A DNA stretch of 55,494 nt from JAYODZ01 sp965662735 (lineage in GTDB: Bacteria > Pseudomonadota > Alphaproteobacteria > RS24): NCBI GenBank assembly GCA_965662735.1, contig CBFIIU010000014.1, forward strand, positions 1 through 55,494, written 5' to 3'. Position numbers and translations under genes: made by a program. The notes below the pieces were generated by a model. It made no database searches. It was given only the letters and a program-made list of their open reading frames with translations, and was not told the DNA's origin. The stretch's first letter is position 1, and each line of letters begins with the position of its first letter. Of the stretch, positions 16,789-26,516 are shown piece by piece.

Positions 16789-17545
16789 TCGAGCGCCCCT
16801 GATGGGCCGGTGCCCCGGTTTCCTCGTCAACGCGACGGGACCGTTGCGCCCATATTTCAGATTGCATGCGGGTAAACACCAAGGCGCAGAAGAGCACCAT
16901 AAATGCCACGCCCATCACCAAAAGCGGGATCAAAAAATCTGAATGAAGGGCCGGGCGCGCAAAGCGCGAAACACTGGCAGGCTGGTGCAACGTATTCCAC
17001 CAATCGACCGAAAATTTTACGATGGGCACATTGATGAAGCCGACAATGGCCAGAACCGAAGCGGCCCGCGCGGCGACATCGGGTGCATCAATGGCGCGCC
17101 AGATCGCGATATAGCCAAGATAAATCAAAAAAAGAACCAGTACTGAGGTCAGTCGTGCATCCCACACCCACCACGTGCCCCACATGGGTTGCCCCCACAA
17201 AGCACCCGTCACTAATGTCGTCAGGGCAAATACGGCCCCCACAGGCGCAGCAGCACGCGCCGCGACATGCCCAAGCGGGTGGCGAAACACTAAGGCGACC
17301 ACGCTGGCGACAAATATGAAAGTATAAGCAAATAGCGACATCCACGCCGCCGGCACGTGAACGAACATAATGCGCACCGTTTCCCCTTGTTGGTAGTCGG
17401 GCGGTGCCGCGAAACCGAGGATCAGCCCCCAAATCATTAAGGCCAATGCAACTCCCCATAGAGGCCATGTCACAATAGCCGCAAGCCGCATAAAGCGATG
17501 CGGGTTGGCCAAATAATGGATCCAGTCAGAGCCTGTTGATTGCAT
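16781..17545 (-). CDS. ccmC: Haem ABC exporter permease CcmC
   Basis: An integral membrane haem-handling protein that loads haem onto CcmE. It has 254 residues with about six membrane helices. The tryptophan-rich haem motif is present as WGTWWVWDARLTS near residue 125, and the external His regions FVHVPAAWMS and WWNTLHQPASV are conserved. It is located between ccmB (76 nt upstream) and ccmD (overlapping). Confidence 0.95.
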   Translation of the reverse strand: MQSTGSDWIHYLANPHRFMRLAAIVTWPLWGVALALMIWGLILGFAAPPDYQQGETVRIMFVHVPAAWMSLFAYTFIFVASVVALVFRHPLGHVAARAAAPVGAVFALTTLVTGALWGQPMWGTWWVWDARLTSVLVLFLIYLGYIAIWRAIDAPDVAARAASVLAIVGFINVPIVKFSVDWWNTLHQPASVSRFARPALHSDFLIPLLVMGVAFMVLFCALVFTRMQSEIWAQRSRRVDEETGAPAHQGRSNG

Positions 17546-17621
17546 AAGCTGTCCTAAAACCTCTCATCTGAGATGTCAAAATCGATCATGACGTACACCG
17601 TTCTTAACCCCACGCAGGGCT

Positions 17622-18293
17622 CTAAACCCCGCGCAGAGCCGTGGCCGACGCAACGGGTGCAAGTATAAGGGTAGCACCACTAAAGAGCAGCATGACGAAT
17701 AGTCCCAGGTCGAGTGCACTGGTTTGCCCGTTCGTCATATCCACACCCATTGAGAGATTAGCCCCAAAAATCAGAACCGGAACATAAAGCGGCATCACAA
17801 TCAGCGCCGTCAGCAAGCCTGGGCGCCGCACGCTGACGGAAACCGATGCTGCCACGGCGCCCAAAGCACACAAGGCCGGGCCAGCGGCTAAAATCATGCT
17901 CATGAGGCGCGGCATCGCCTGTAAATCAACATTCATCAAAATGCCCGCCAAAGGCAGAACCACAACCATCGGAATGATAACAGCACAATAATGTGCAAGA
18001 ATTTTCGCCAAAATAACCAATTCGAGCGGCAAGACACTCATCCGCAGCTGATCAAAACTGCCATCATCGACATCGCCTTGAAACAAGCGATCGAGCGAAA
18101 GCATAAGGGCCAATACGACAATCACCCAAATCAGCCCCGGCGCCAAACGACGCAGGAGCGCCAACTCGGGACCAATACCGAAAGGCACCAAGGTCAACGC
18201 CAAAAAAATAAAAGCGATCACAAGAGAAACGCTTCCCTCGCGCCAAATCTGGCGTATATCGAGCTCCAGCACGGCATAAAATGCTCGGATCAC
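17622..18293 (-). CDS. ccmB: Haem ABC exporter permease CcmB
   Basis: The membrane subunit of the CcmAB transporter that powers release of holo-CcmE. It has 223 residues and about six hydrophobic segments. Recognisable features are VLELDIRQIWREGS at the N-terminus, DRLFQGDVDDGSFDQL near residue 70, and PLVVLPL-type helices. The start overlaps the ccmA stop by 4 nt (18290-18293). Confidence 0.92.
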   Translation of the reverse strand: MIRAFYAVLELDIRQIWREGSVSLVIAFIFLALTLVPFGIGPELALLRRLAPGLIWVIVVLALMLSLDRLFQGDVDDGSFDQLRMSVLPLELVILAKILAHYCAVIIPMVVVLPLAGILMNVDLQAMPRLMSMILAAGPALCALGAVAASVSVSVRRPGLLTALIVMPLYVPVLIFGANLSMGVDMTNGQTSALDLGLFVMLLFSGATLILAPVASATALRGV

Positions 18294-19045
18294 GCCAGAC
18301 CCTCCCCTGGCTGTTCATGCGTTAGGGTAAGCTGACGCTCGGCAAAGCGAAGCGGCTCGTGACTTGTTGCCACAACGATGCCGCCGCGCCCCAGATGCGC
18401 ACCCACCATATGATCCAGGAGATCACGCGCCGCCCTATCCAGCGCCGTTAGCGGCTCATCCAGAAGCCAAATGGGGCGCGGGACAATAATTAACCGGGCC
18501 AGCGCCGCACGCCGTCTTTGTCCGGCGGATAAATCGCTCACCAGGCGATCTTGATGGGAAACAAGACCCATAATCTGCAAGGCCTGTAAAATCTGTTGCG
18601 GTGCATGGGAAGCACCGCCCATGATTTGGCTGACCGCCTTGAGGTTTTCCCAGACCGTGAGACGCGATTTTAGCCCCTCGCGGTGCCCCACTAAATGCAT
18701 ATCCTCGGGCAAAAGCGCGTCGGCGCCAAATTGCATGCGTGAGAAATCAGCCGGCAACAGACCCGCCATAGCCCGTAACAAAGTCGTCTTTCCAGCACCA
18801 TTTTCACCGGCAATATGCACCGCATGTCCCGCATCAATGGCAAAAGAGAGGTCACGAATAATTAATGCCTGGCCACGTCTGACGTGTAGCTTCTCAACCC
18901 TGAGCGCAGCAACACCATAGCTGCTCGGCCAAGCGTCAACCCCAAAGGGCTGATGAGAAGGCTCGCCAGCAATCGTTTTGGAAGCTTGTGAAGGCGATGG
19001 CGGCATGCATGTCCTTTTTTCACTGATCCTGAAAGCCCCGATCAT
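18290..19045 (-). CDS. ccmA: Haem ABC exporter ATP-binding protein CcmA
   Basis: ATPase of the CcmABCD complex. It has the Walker A site GENGAGKTTLLRAMAG, signature LSAGQRRRAALARL, Walker B WLLDEPLTALD, and ATSHEP for the switch His. Including the first ATG the protein has 251 residues, about 40 more than usual, and the first 45 or so look unrelated to the family. GGAGG lies only 3 nt before this ATG; internal starts at 19006 or later are possible. No ccmE, ccmF or ccmH is in the window, so the rest of the pathway is elsewhere. Confidence 0.9.
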   Translation of the reverse strand: MIGAFRISEKRTCMPPSPSQASKTIAGEPSHQPFGVDAWPSSYGVAALRVEKLHVRRGQALIIRDLSFAIDAGHAVHIAGENGAGKTTLLRAMAGLLPADFSRMQFGADALLPEDMHLVGHREGLKSRLTVWENLKAVSQIMGGASHAPQQILQALQIMGLVSHQDRLVSDLSAGQRRRAALARLIIVPRPIWLLDEPLTALDRAARDLLDHMVGAHLGRGGIVVATSHEPLRFAERQLTLTHEQPGEGLA

Positions 19046-19187
19046 GTGCCTCCGGATCTCGGTCGACCAGATAAATTCACCTTGAACGCCATGCCTAGCA
19101 TAGCCTTTTCAAATTAAAAACAGTATAGTGCGCGCGCTTGGCGACAAGTGATCCGCATGTCACTCCAGTAGAGGAAGGAATTCAGTA

Positions 19188-21914
19188 ATGGCGAAGGCAA
19201 AAAAACCGTCCGCAAAACGCTCTGTTGAAAAACACCCCGATAGCTTTAAAGCGCTCACCACGCTCACGGTCGAGGGCAAAAGCTATACTTATTTCAGCCT
19301 AAAGCGGGCCGAGAAAAATGGCTTGGCGGGCATCTCCAAACTCCCCTATTCCATGAAAGTTCTCCTTGAAAACCTGTTGCGCCATGAAGACGGCCGCACG
19401 GTGACCGCCGATGATATCCTTGCTGTTAAATCATGGATGACCCGCCGCAAATCAACCCGCGAAATTGCGTATCGCCCTGCCCGCGTCTTGATGCAGGATT
19501 TCACAGGCGTGCCCGCCGTTGTCGACCTCGCAACCATGCGCAATGCCATGGAAGATATTGGCGGCAAAACAGCCCGCATTAATCCTCTCACGCCTGTTGA
19601 TTTGGTGATCGACCACTCTGTGATGGTGGATCATTTTGGGAATGGATCGGCGTTGAAAAATAATGTCGGTTTAGAATATGAGCGCAACCGCGAGCGCTAT
19701 GAATTCCTGCGCTGGGGCTCACAAGCCTTTGAAAATTTCCGTGTCGTGCCCCCCGGGACAGGCATTTGCCATCAGGTTAATCTCGAATATCTGGCGCAAA
19801 CCGTGTGGACCCGCAAGCAATCACTCAACGGCAAGAAAGTTGAAGTGGCCTATCCGGACACATTGGTGGGCACAGACAGCCACACAACCATGGTTAATGG
19901 CATGGCCGTGCTGGGCTGGGGCGTTGGCGGCATTGAAGCTGAAGCGGCGATGCTCGGCCAACCTGTTTCCATGCTCTTGCCGGAAGTCATTGGCTTTAAA
20001 TTAACGGGCAAGCTGCCGGAAGGATCCTCGGCAACCGATTTGGTGTTGACCATTGTGCAAATGCTTCGTCAAAAAGGTGTGGTTGGTAAATTTGTTGAAT
20101 TTTATGGTCCGGGTCTCGATCACTTGTCGCTGGAAGATAAGGCAACGATTGCTAATATGGCACCCGAATATGGCGCCACATGCGGCTTCTTCCCTGTCGA
20201 TAAAGAATGTGTGACCTATCTCACGGCCACCGGTCGCAAGAAAGCGCGTATTCAGCTGGTCGAAAAATATGCAAAAGCCCAGGGGATGTTCCGCACAAAA
20301 ACCAGCCCTGATCCGGTTTTTACATCGACCCTCTCGCTCAATTTGATGGATGTGCGGCCGAGCCTTGCTGGGCCTAAGCGTCCTCAAGACCGCGTCTTGC
20401 TGGAAGATGTGGCCGGAAATTTTGCTGACACGCTGAAAGATCAAAACATCTCGAATGGCGCGAACCGCGTTGCGGTGAAAGGTGCAAAATATGATCTCGG
20501 ACATGGCGATGTCGTGATTGCTGCGATCACATCGTGCACCAACACCTCCAATCCAAGCGTCATGTTGGGCGCCGGTCTGGTGGCGCGCAATGCCGTTGCA
20601 AAAGGACTGAGCGTGAAGCCATGGGTCAAAACATCCTTGGCGCCCGGCTCAAAAGTTGTGACCGATTATCTGAAAAATGCCGACTTACAAAAATCCCTCG
20701 ATAAGCTGGGCTTTAATCTTGTCGGCTATGGATGCACCACCTGTATCGGTAATTCGGGGCCGCTTCCGGGGCCGATCTCCGAAGCCATTAATGCGAATAA
20801 TTTGGTGGCCGCCTCGGTTCTTTCGGGTAACCGGAATTTTGAAGGTCGGGTCAGCCCGGATGTGCGGGCCAATTACCTGGCGTCGCCAATGCTGGTCGTG
20901 GCTTATGCCTTGGCAGGTACCGTGAATATTAATCTCGCAACCGACCCGCTGGGTCACGACAAAAAAGGTGCGCCTGTTTATCTGAAAGATATTTGGCCAA
21001 GCAATCGCGAGATTACCGAGACGGTTCGCAAGAGTGTCAAACCCTCCATGTTCCGCAATCGCTATAAAGATGTGTTTAATGGCGATGCGCATTGGCGGAA
21101 AATCAAGCCCGCAAAAGGGCAGACATTTGGCTGGGATAAGAAATCGACTTATGTTCAAAAGCCGACCTTCTTTGATGGCCTATCCGCCAAGCCGGCAGGC
21201 ATTTCTGGTATTACCGATGCACGCATCCTCGCATTGTTAGGCGATAGCATCACCACCGACCATATTTCTCCCGCGGGTTCGATCAAAAGCGCCAGCCCCG
21301 CCGGTGAATATTTGAGAAGAAACAAAGTTAAAGAAACGGACTTCAACTCTTATGGCGCGCGGCGCGGCAATCACGAAGTGATGATGCGGGGTACCTTTGC
21401 CAATATTCGGATCCGCAATCAAATGGCGCCTGGCACTGAAGGGGGCGTGACGAAACACCAACCTTCGGGGAAGGTCATGTCGATCTATGACGCGGCCATG
21501 CTGTATCAAGAAAGCAATATTCCGCTCGTCGTTTTTGCCGGCAAGGAATATGGCACGGGGTCGAGCCGCGACTGGGCGGCTAAAGGGACCCGTCTTTTGG
21601 GTGTCCGGGCTGTGATTGCCGAGAGCTTCGAACGCATTCACCGTTCTAATCTCGTCGGGATGGGCATTCTACCTTTGCAGTTCAAAGCAAATGAGAGCTG
21701 GAGTGGTTTAAATCTCAATGGAACCGAAACCATTACCATTGAGGGCGTGAATGATAAAATCAAACCTCGCCAAACCATGACTTTGGTGATCACACGCGCC
21801 GATGGCAAAACTGACCGTGTGCAATTGGTTTGCCGCATTGATACGCAAGATGAAGTCGACTACTTCCGCAATGGCGGTATCTTGCAATACGTTCTGCGCC
21901 AACTCGCTGCCTAA
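19188..21914 (+). CDS. acnA: Aconitate hydratase A
   Basis: The citrate/isocitrate isomerase of the TCA cycle, AcnA/IRP type, 908 residues. [4Fe-4S] ligands are in AITSCTNTSNPSVM near residue 445 and YGCTTCIGNSGPLPG near residue 510. Other conserved blocks are GTDSHTTMVNGMAVLGWGVGG, SGNRNFEGRVSPDVRANYLASP (read in parts), and the swivel-domain GTGSSRDWAAKG. A ribosome site (GAGGAAGGAA) precedes the ATG. It is divergent from ccmA and ends in a strong terminator. Confidence 0.98.
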   Translation: MAKAKKPSAKRSVEKHPDSFKALTTLTVEGKSYTYFSLKRAEKNGLAGISKLPYSMKVLLENLLRHEDGRTVTADDILAVKSWMTRRKSTREIAYRPARVLMQDFTGVPAVVDLATMRNAMEDIGGKTARINPLTPVDLVIDHSVMVDHFGNGSALKNNVGLEYERNRERYEFLRWGSQAFENFRVVPPGTGICHQVNLEYLAQTVWTRKQSLNGKKVEVAYPDTLVGTDSHTTMVNGMAVLGWGVGGIEAEAAMLGQPVSMLLPEVIGFKLTGKLPEGSSATDLVLTIVQMLRQKGVVGKFVEFYGPGLDHLSLEDKATIANMAPEYGATCGFFPVDKECVTYLTATGRKKARIQLVEKYAKAQGMFRTKTSPDPVFTSTLSLNLMDVRPSLAGPKRPQDRVLLEDVAGNFADTLKDQNISNGANRVAVKGAKYDLGHGDVVIAAITSCTNTSNPSVMLGAGLVARNAVAKGLSVKPWVKTSLAPGSKVVTDYLKNADLQKSLDKLGFNLVGYGCTTCIGNSGPLPGPISEAINANNLVAASVLSGNRNFEGRVSPDVRANYLASPMLVVAYALAGTVNINLATDPLGHDKKGAPVYLKDIWPSNREITETVRKSVKPSMFRNRYKDVFNGDAHWRKIKPAKGQTFGWDKKSTYVQKPTFFDGLSAKPAGISGITDARILALLGDSITTDHISPAGSIKSASPAGEYLRRNKVKETDFNSYGARRGNHEVMMRGTFANIRIRNQMAPGTEGGVTKHQPSGKVMSIYDAAMLYQESNIPLVVFAGKEYGTGSSRDWAAKGTRLLGVRAVIAESFERIHRSNLVGMGILPLQFKANESWSGLNLNGTETITIEGVNDKIKPRQTMTLVITRADGKTDRVQLVCRIDTQDEVDYFRNGGILQYVLRQLAA

Positions 21915-21941
21915 ATACCAAGGCAGAGCATCAACAAAGAA

Positions 21942-21969
21942 ACACCGCCCCTCGGGGCGGTGTTTTTTT
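21942..21969 (+). terminator. Rho-independent terminator of acnA
   Basis: ACACCGCCC (21942-21950) and GGGCGGTGT (21955-21963) form a 9-bp stem with a CTCG loop, followed by six T. On the other strand a TTTCTTTG follows the stem, so it may also weakly end the opposing DUF4340 transcript. Confidence 0.92.
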
Positions 21970-22029
21970 ATGCCCGCAAGGGCCGCCTCAGTGGAGAAAC
22001 CCTACGATAGAGATCTCAGTGTAGCGAAC

Positions 22030-22902
22030 TTAGTTGGATACGATCGGATAAAGTGCGGAACGCGCTTCACCGGTCAATTTATAGGCCCAAGCCCCGTCAT
22101 CGATTTGAATAAAATATTCGGTCTGCATGCTGACTGCATGGATCACGTGATCCTCGCCATTGGCCATGGTCAAAGTGATCTGCTGGGCATTTGAAAAATC
22201 AATTTCCGTCGCCGGCGCAACATCCCCTGGACGCAGCCCCATGACACGATCTAGCAGCTCCTGAGCCGGCTTGGGCCAATCGGCCTCTGCTGTTGGACGT
22301 TCGAAGCTCAGATTGACGGCGCCGTGATAGCGCAGGCCCACCACATCCTGTGCGGGAGGCAGAGGCAGTTGGGGGTCAATCCATGCACCCATATTTTTGC
22401 TGCGCGGCAGGCGGCCGCGGGCCAGCCAGGTTTGGTTTTCCGTCGCACGACGAATGTAAAAATTCTCCTGCGGACGGCCAATGTCTGTGACCTTTTGGAC
22501 GATCTCGGCCTCACTGCGCTCCGCTTCGCCCAATAACACCTCGGCAATCACCGCGCCTTGTTGATCGAGCAGACGAAAGCGAATGGCTGCGCCGAGATTT
22601 TCAGGATCGGTTAACCCCAATTGAGCGTGCCATTCGGGGAGCGCGGTGCGCGGCGCGCGCTTATGAACCTCCGCCAACCCCAAGAGCGTCTCATTCACCA
22701 ATTCTTGATTGGCGGGAAAATTAGCGCGTNNNNNNNNNNNNNNNNNNNNNNNNNNNNNNNNNNNNNNNNNNNNNNNNNNNNNNNNNNNNNNNNNNNNNNN
22801 NNNNNNNNNNNNNNNNNNNNNNNNNNNNATCGCATAAGCGCATAAGCTCACACTCACAAAAGCCAAGAGCCATAAAAATTTGAGAGATCGTGCATGTATC
22901 AT
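22030..22902 (-). CDS. DUF4340 domain protein, partner of a Gld-type ABC transporter; interrupted by a gap
   Basis: The N-terminus has a signal anchor (SLKFLWLLAFVSVSLCAYA). The visible part from NFPANQELVNETLLGLAEV to YKLTGEARSALYPI matches the DUF4340 pattern, with repeated short beta-rich blocks such as IRFRLLDQQGAVIAEVLLG. A 99-N gap (22730-22828) lies between the anchor and NFPAN; by comparison with relatives about 60 residues are expected there, more than the gap allows. The start overlaps the stop of the GldG-like gene (ATGA at 22899-22902). The role is unknown; co-occurrence with GldG/GldF/ABC genes implies a periplasmic accessory. Confidence 0.82.
   Translation of the reverse strand: MIHARSLKFLWLLAFVSVSLCAYAXXXXXXXXXXXXXXXXXXXXXXXXXXXXXXXXXXRANFPANQELVNETLLGLAEVHKRAPRTALPEWHAQLGLTDPENLGAAIRFRLLDQQGAVIAEVLLGEAERSEAEIVQKVTDIGRPQENFYIRRATENQTWLARGRLPRSKNMGAWIDPQLPLPPAQDVVGLRYHGAVNLSFERPTAEADWPKPAQELLDRVMGLRPGDVAPATEIDFSNAQQITLTMANGEDHVIHAVSMQTEYFIQIDDGAWAYKLTGEARSALYPIVSN
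22730..22828. other. Assembly gap (99 N) in the DUF4340 gene
   Basis: The flanks are not duplicated. Real sequence is missing and its length is unknown. Confidence 0.95.
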
Positions 22903-24845
22903 TGGCCGTCTCCCACCATGTGAAACCCACCCGATTTTTGAGTGGCCTGACGCCGCTGACGGCGGCGCCACATGACGATCAAACTGATCATCAAAATAAC
23001 GATTGGAACGAGAGCAATATTCAACCAACGCATGGACGTTCCGAGCCGATCAATATCGCGTCGCAAATTTCCTTGCACCTGACGCAAGGCCTTGCGTGCA
23101 TCCTGCAATTCCAATCGATACTGTTTGCGAACATCCTCCGCGGCATTACCCACCGCCGAAGACCGCTCCAAACGATCCAGCTCCTGCTGCGCCGCTTCGA
23201 TCTGCGCATATAAAGCCTGTTCCTCTGCAAGATATTGCGCTTCGGCTTGACGACGGATGGCGTCGACACGGGCGAAGGAGCGCACAGCGCGCTCGCGGCC
23301 CCGCAGTGAGATCAACGCATCTGAGCCCATCATATTCTCGACGGCATTCATCAAAAACTTGGCATTATCCGCCATCGGCACAGCAAATCGTTGCCCCAAA
23401 TAAACTTGCTCCGTGACCCAAAACCGATCGTCAAAGAAATCGCTATCAGCCACCAAAATAATATTGGCATGATCATTGCGATCGATGAATGATGCGCTGG
23501 TGTCGACCGCTTCGGGCGGGCCGTCAAAAGCTGAGCGCAAAGCCCCGTGCAAACGTCCCGCAATCACAAAAGGTGACTTGGACGGGACAAAATCTCGAAG
23601 CAAATCATCTGGGCGCGGACCGGCGACGACGGTGTCGCGCGGGATGAGCATGCTGTCGGGTGAGGATGACATTAAAGGCGTGAAGCTCAGGCCTTTTTGG
23701 TCGGGATCGGGTCGGAACGTAAAATGTCCAACAGAGCCGATATTAATGAGATCAATATTACTGAGCACAACATCATCCTTGTTAAAGGCTGAAGGACCCA
23801 GGCCCATCCATAGAACATAGTCGACGAGCTGACGCCGCGCATCGCCGCCTGCGGCGACGCGCTGGGCAAATGTTTTATCGGCGACAATTTCATCGGCACG
23901 ATACCGAACGCCCCAATGTGCCAAAAGCTGCGGTAAAGAAGATTGCTCCGTATAACCCTGCAAGGGCGCGCCATTAGGACCAGCCGTCAAGCTGACTTCG
24001 GAATAGGGATCGATAAAGGCGATCAGACGGCCTCCGCGCATGATAAACTGATCGACAGCATAGACCTGCGGCTCGTTTAAAGGACGTGGATGGGCAAGCA
24101 ACAAGACATCGATCTTGTTGGGAATTTTCTGAACATCCGGCGGCAAAAACTCGACGGTAAACCGATCGATTAATTCAGAGTAAATCAAAAACGGTTGCGA
24201 CTGTCCGCGCATGGCGGCTAATAAACCACCTGCACCGGTATCTAACGGCAAATTCGACATAACGCCTAAAACCGGTTTGCGCGGCGTATTCAAATTATCG
24301 ATCATGCGAATAAGGTCATATTCGAGATATTGCTCACGCTCGCGCGGAAAGGTGGAGATCACCTCCGTGCTATCGACACGGTTGGTGCCGACCAGGCCAA
24401 AATAAAATAACTCACCCGATGGCAAAGGCCGCCCCACTAGCCCGCGGCTGATGGCCATGTCTTCCGTGTCGGAAAAGGGTTCCGGGTCGATCACGGTCAG
24501 CGAAATTTGACCGCGAGACGCCGTAACAATTTCGTCGAGCAAATCGCGTACGCGTTGTGCGGCCATCCGCAGTGCCGGCGCTTCGCTCGATAGCGCCTGA
24601 GAATAATAAAAATCGAGATGAATAGGCTCGGCGATACGGTTTAAAATATCGCGACTGCCCGCGCTCAGCGTGTAGAGTTGGTTTTCGGTCAGGTCAATGC
24701 GCGCCTGTCTTAACAAAAAAGAGGCGGCGATATTCACGCTTAAGAAAATCAGAAACAGCAACCCAATGCTGGTGCTGGCGGGCGACGCTCGCCAAGTGAT
24801 GATCGGGCCAAGGAATGTATAAAAGAAGCGGCTGAACAGATGCAT
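22899..24845 (-). CDS. GldG-like ABC transporter auxiliary protein
   Basis: A 648-residue membrane-anchored protein. It has an N-terminal helix (IGLLFLIFLSVNIAASFLL), then DLTENQLYTLSAGSRDIL and a large periplasmic domain with VLLLAHPRPLNEPQVYAVDQF and LIAFIDPYSEVS, typical of the GldG/ABC_transp_aux family. A coiled-coil follows (residues about 540-600, rich in E, Q, R), then a second helix (WLNIALVPIVILMISLIVMW) and a basic tail. The ATG at 24845, 4 nt after the permease stop, is preferred to one 22 codons earlier. The family is needed for gliding in Bacteroidetes, but here motility is not implied. Confidence 0.88.
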   Translation of the reverse strand: MHLFSRFFYTFLGPIITWRASPASTSIGLLFLIFLSVNIAASFLLRQARIDLTENQLYTLSAGSRDILNRIAEPIHLDFYYSQALSSEAPALRMAAQRVRDLLDEIVTASRGQISLTVIDPEPFSDTEDMAISRGLVGRPLPSGELFYFGLVGTNRVDSTEVISTFPREREQYLEYDLIRMIDNLNTPRKPVLGVMSNLPLDTGAGGLLAAMRGQSQPFLIYSELIDRFTVEFLPPDVQKIPNKIDVLLLAHPRPLNEPQVYAVDQFIMRGGRLIAFIDPYSEVSLTAGPNGAPLQGYTEQSSLPQLLAHWGVRYRADEIVADKTFAQRVAAGGDARRQLVDYVLWMGLGPSAFNKDDVVLSNIDLINIGSVGHFTFRPDPDQKGLSFTPLMSSSPDSMLIPRDTVVAGPRPDDLLRDFVPSKSPFVIAGRLHGALRSAFDGPPEAVDTSASFIDRNDHANIILVADSDFFDDRFWVTEQVYLGQRFAVPMADNAKFLMNAVENMMGSDALISLRGRERAVRSFARVDAIRRQAEAQYLAEEQALYAQIEAAQQELDRLERSSAVGNAAEDVRKQYRLELQDARKALRQVQGNLRRDIDRLGTSMRWLNIALVPIVILMISLIVMWRRRQRRQATQKSGGFHMVGDGQ

Positions 24846-24849
24846 GATC

Positions 24850-25590
24850 TCACGCCCCTTCGGCTTTTTTAAGGTCAACAATAATAGCTGTGAGCGCCAA
24901 GCAAACCGCAATCAGGCTGGTGAAAAACACGAGGTCACGTCCATCAATAACTCCCGCCGTAATGGCTCGGAAATGGACCAAGAAACTGATCGAGGCAATG
25001 CCCTCAATCACCATATCCGGCACAATGAGCCGCAACGTATCGAGCACCATCGGCACACCCGAAATGGTGAGGATAAAACTCACAGCGACCGTCAGGATAA
25101 AGGCAATAATTTGGTTCCGTGTGAGCGCCGATAAAACAGATCCCAATGCGAGATAGCCACCCGCCATGAGGAAACTTCCTAAATAGCTGGCCAGGATAAC
25201 CCCATTATCGGGTGCCCCTAGATAATTAACCGACACCCAAATCGGACCGGTGAGCGCGAGGGCAATGCCGGCCATCGCCCACGCTGCTAAAAATTTTCCG
25301 ACAACGATTGTCGATAGGTGAATGGGCAAAGTCAGCAATAATTCAATCGAGCCATTGCGCCTTTCCTCAGCCCACAGCCGCATCGACAAAGCAGGCAGGA
25401 AAAACAAGTAGACCCAAGGATGGAAGGAGAAAAAGACCTCCAAATTGGCTTGTTCCGCCTCAAACCAGCCCCCGATGGTGAAGGTGAGCAAGCCAAGCGC
25501 CACAATAAAAACGGTAATGAAAACGACGGCCATTGGCCCAACAAAATAGCTCGCCAGTTCACGCTTTATGATTGCTGTGAGATGGGTCAT
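24850..25590 (-). CDS. ABC-2 type transporter permease (GldF-like)
   Basis: A 246-residue membrane protein with six predicted helices. It begins LTAIIKRELASYFVGPMA, has SMRLWAEERRNGSIELLLTLP near residue 70 (the coupling helix motif of ABC-2 permeases), and ends with a hydrophobic segment. It overlaps the ATPase stop by 4 nt (25587-25590) and is followed by the GldG-like gene, so the three encode one transporter. Substrate unknown. Confidence 0.9.
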   Translation of the reverse strand: MTHLTAIIKRELASYFVGPMAVVFITVFIVALGLLTFTIGGWFEAEQANLEVFFSFHPWVYLFFLPALSMRLWAEERRNGSIELLLTLPIHLSTIVVGKFLAAWAMAGIALALTGPIWVSVNYLGAPDNGVILASYLGSFLMAGGYLALGSVLSALTRNQIIAFILTVAVSFILTISGVPMVLDTLRLIVPDMVIEGIASISFLVHFRAITAGVIDGRDLVFFTSLIAVCLALTAIIVDLKKAEGA

Positions 25591-26516
25591 GACGCCCGCC
25601 TTGTTAATCGACGGAACACATCATCGAGGCGGCCCTGTTCCAATGCGATACTGCGCATCTGCCAAGAAGATTGCGCCTTAATGCGCTGCAACAAATCGGC
25701 GTCGGCGTCGGCCGGAAAAACCGTGATACTGACTTCGCTATCGCGGTCAACCACATCGACCTGCGCCACATCAGACCAATTCTCGAGTTCCCGGGCCACA
25801 CTCTCACGCAAGGCTGAAGGAACGGTGATGCTCACGGCACCGGCATAGATCGACTGCCCTGCCAGCTGCGCCGGTGTGCCCGAGCCCACCATTCGGCCAT
25901 GGTCGATCACGATGGCACGCGAACAAATTGCATCAACTTCTTCCAAAATATGGGTTGAGATAATGATCGCCTTCTCGGCTGCCATCTCAGAGATGGCTTG
26001 TCGAACACCGTATTTTTGATTGGGGTCGAGACCGTCCGTCGGCTCATCCATGACCAACACAGGTGGGTCATGCAACACGGCCTGCGCAAGGCCTACCCGA
26101 CGCCGATAGCCTTTGGACAGCGTCTCAATAGGTTGATCTAAAACGGCATGTAATTCGGTCATCGCCACCGCGCGATCAAATGCGTAGGTTTTTTCTGATC
26201 CTTGGAGCTGGCGAATATCGGCAATGAAGTTTAAGAAGCCTCGCGGTGACATTTCGGGCCAAGCGGGAGCCCCCTCGGGCAAATAGCCAATTAATTTTTG
26301 TGCGGCGCGTTGATGGGTGATGATATCAAAATCACCAATCCGCACCTGCCCTGCATCCGGTCGCAAAAACCCGGTCAGCATTTTCATCGTGGTCGATTTA
26401 CCAGCGCCATTGGGCCCCAAAAAGCCAAGCACTTCGCCCCGCTCCACGCGAAACGACAAATCATCAACGGCGATAAAGGCGCCAAATGTTTTCCGCAACT
26501 TACTGATTTCGATCAT
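25587..26516 (-). CDS. ABC transporter ATP-binding protein (GldA-like)
   Basis: A 309-residue ATPase. It has the Walker A GFLGPNGAGKSTTMKML, signature LSKGYRRRVGLAQA, Walker B VLVMDEPTDGLDP and a switch His in IISTHILEEVD. A C-terminal domain of about 75 residues follows. I start at the ATG at 26516 (MIEISKLRKTFGAF), which is the family start; the frame is open for 74 more codons with no family match. First gene of the four-gene transporter set. Confidence 0.93.
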   Translation of the reverse strand: MIEISKLRKTFGAFIAVDDLSFRVERGEVLGFLGPNGAGKSTTMKMLTGFLRPDAGQVRIGDFDIITHQRAAQKLIGYLPEGAPAWPEMSPRGFLNFIADIRQLQGSEKTYAFDRAVAMTELHAVLDQPIETLSKGYRRRVGLAQAVLHDPPVLVMDEPTDGLDPNQKYGVRQAISEMAAEKAIIISTHILEEVDAICSRAIVIDHGRMVGSGTPAQLAGQSIYAGAVSITVPSALRESVARELENWSDVAQVDVVDRDSEVSITVFPADADADLLQRIKAQSSWQMRSIALEQGRLDDVFRRLTRRAS

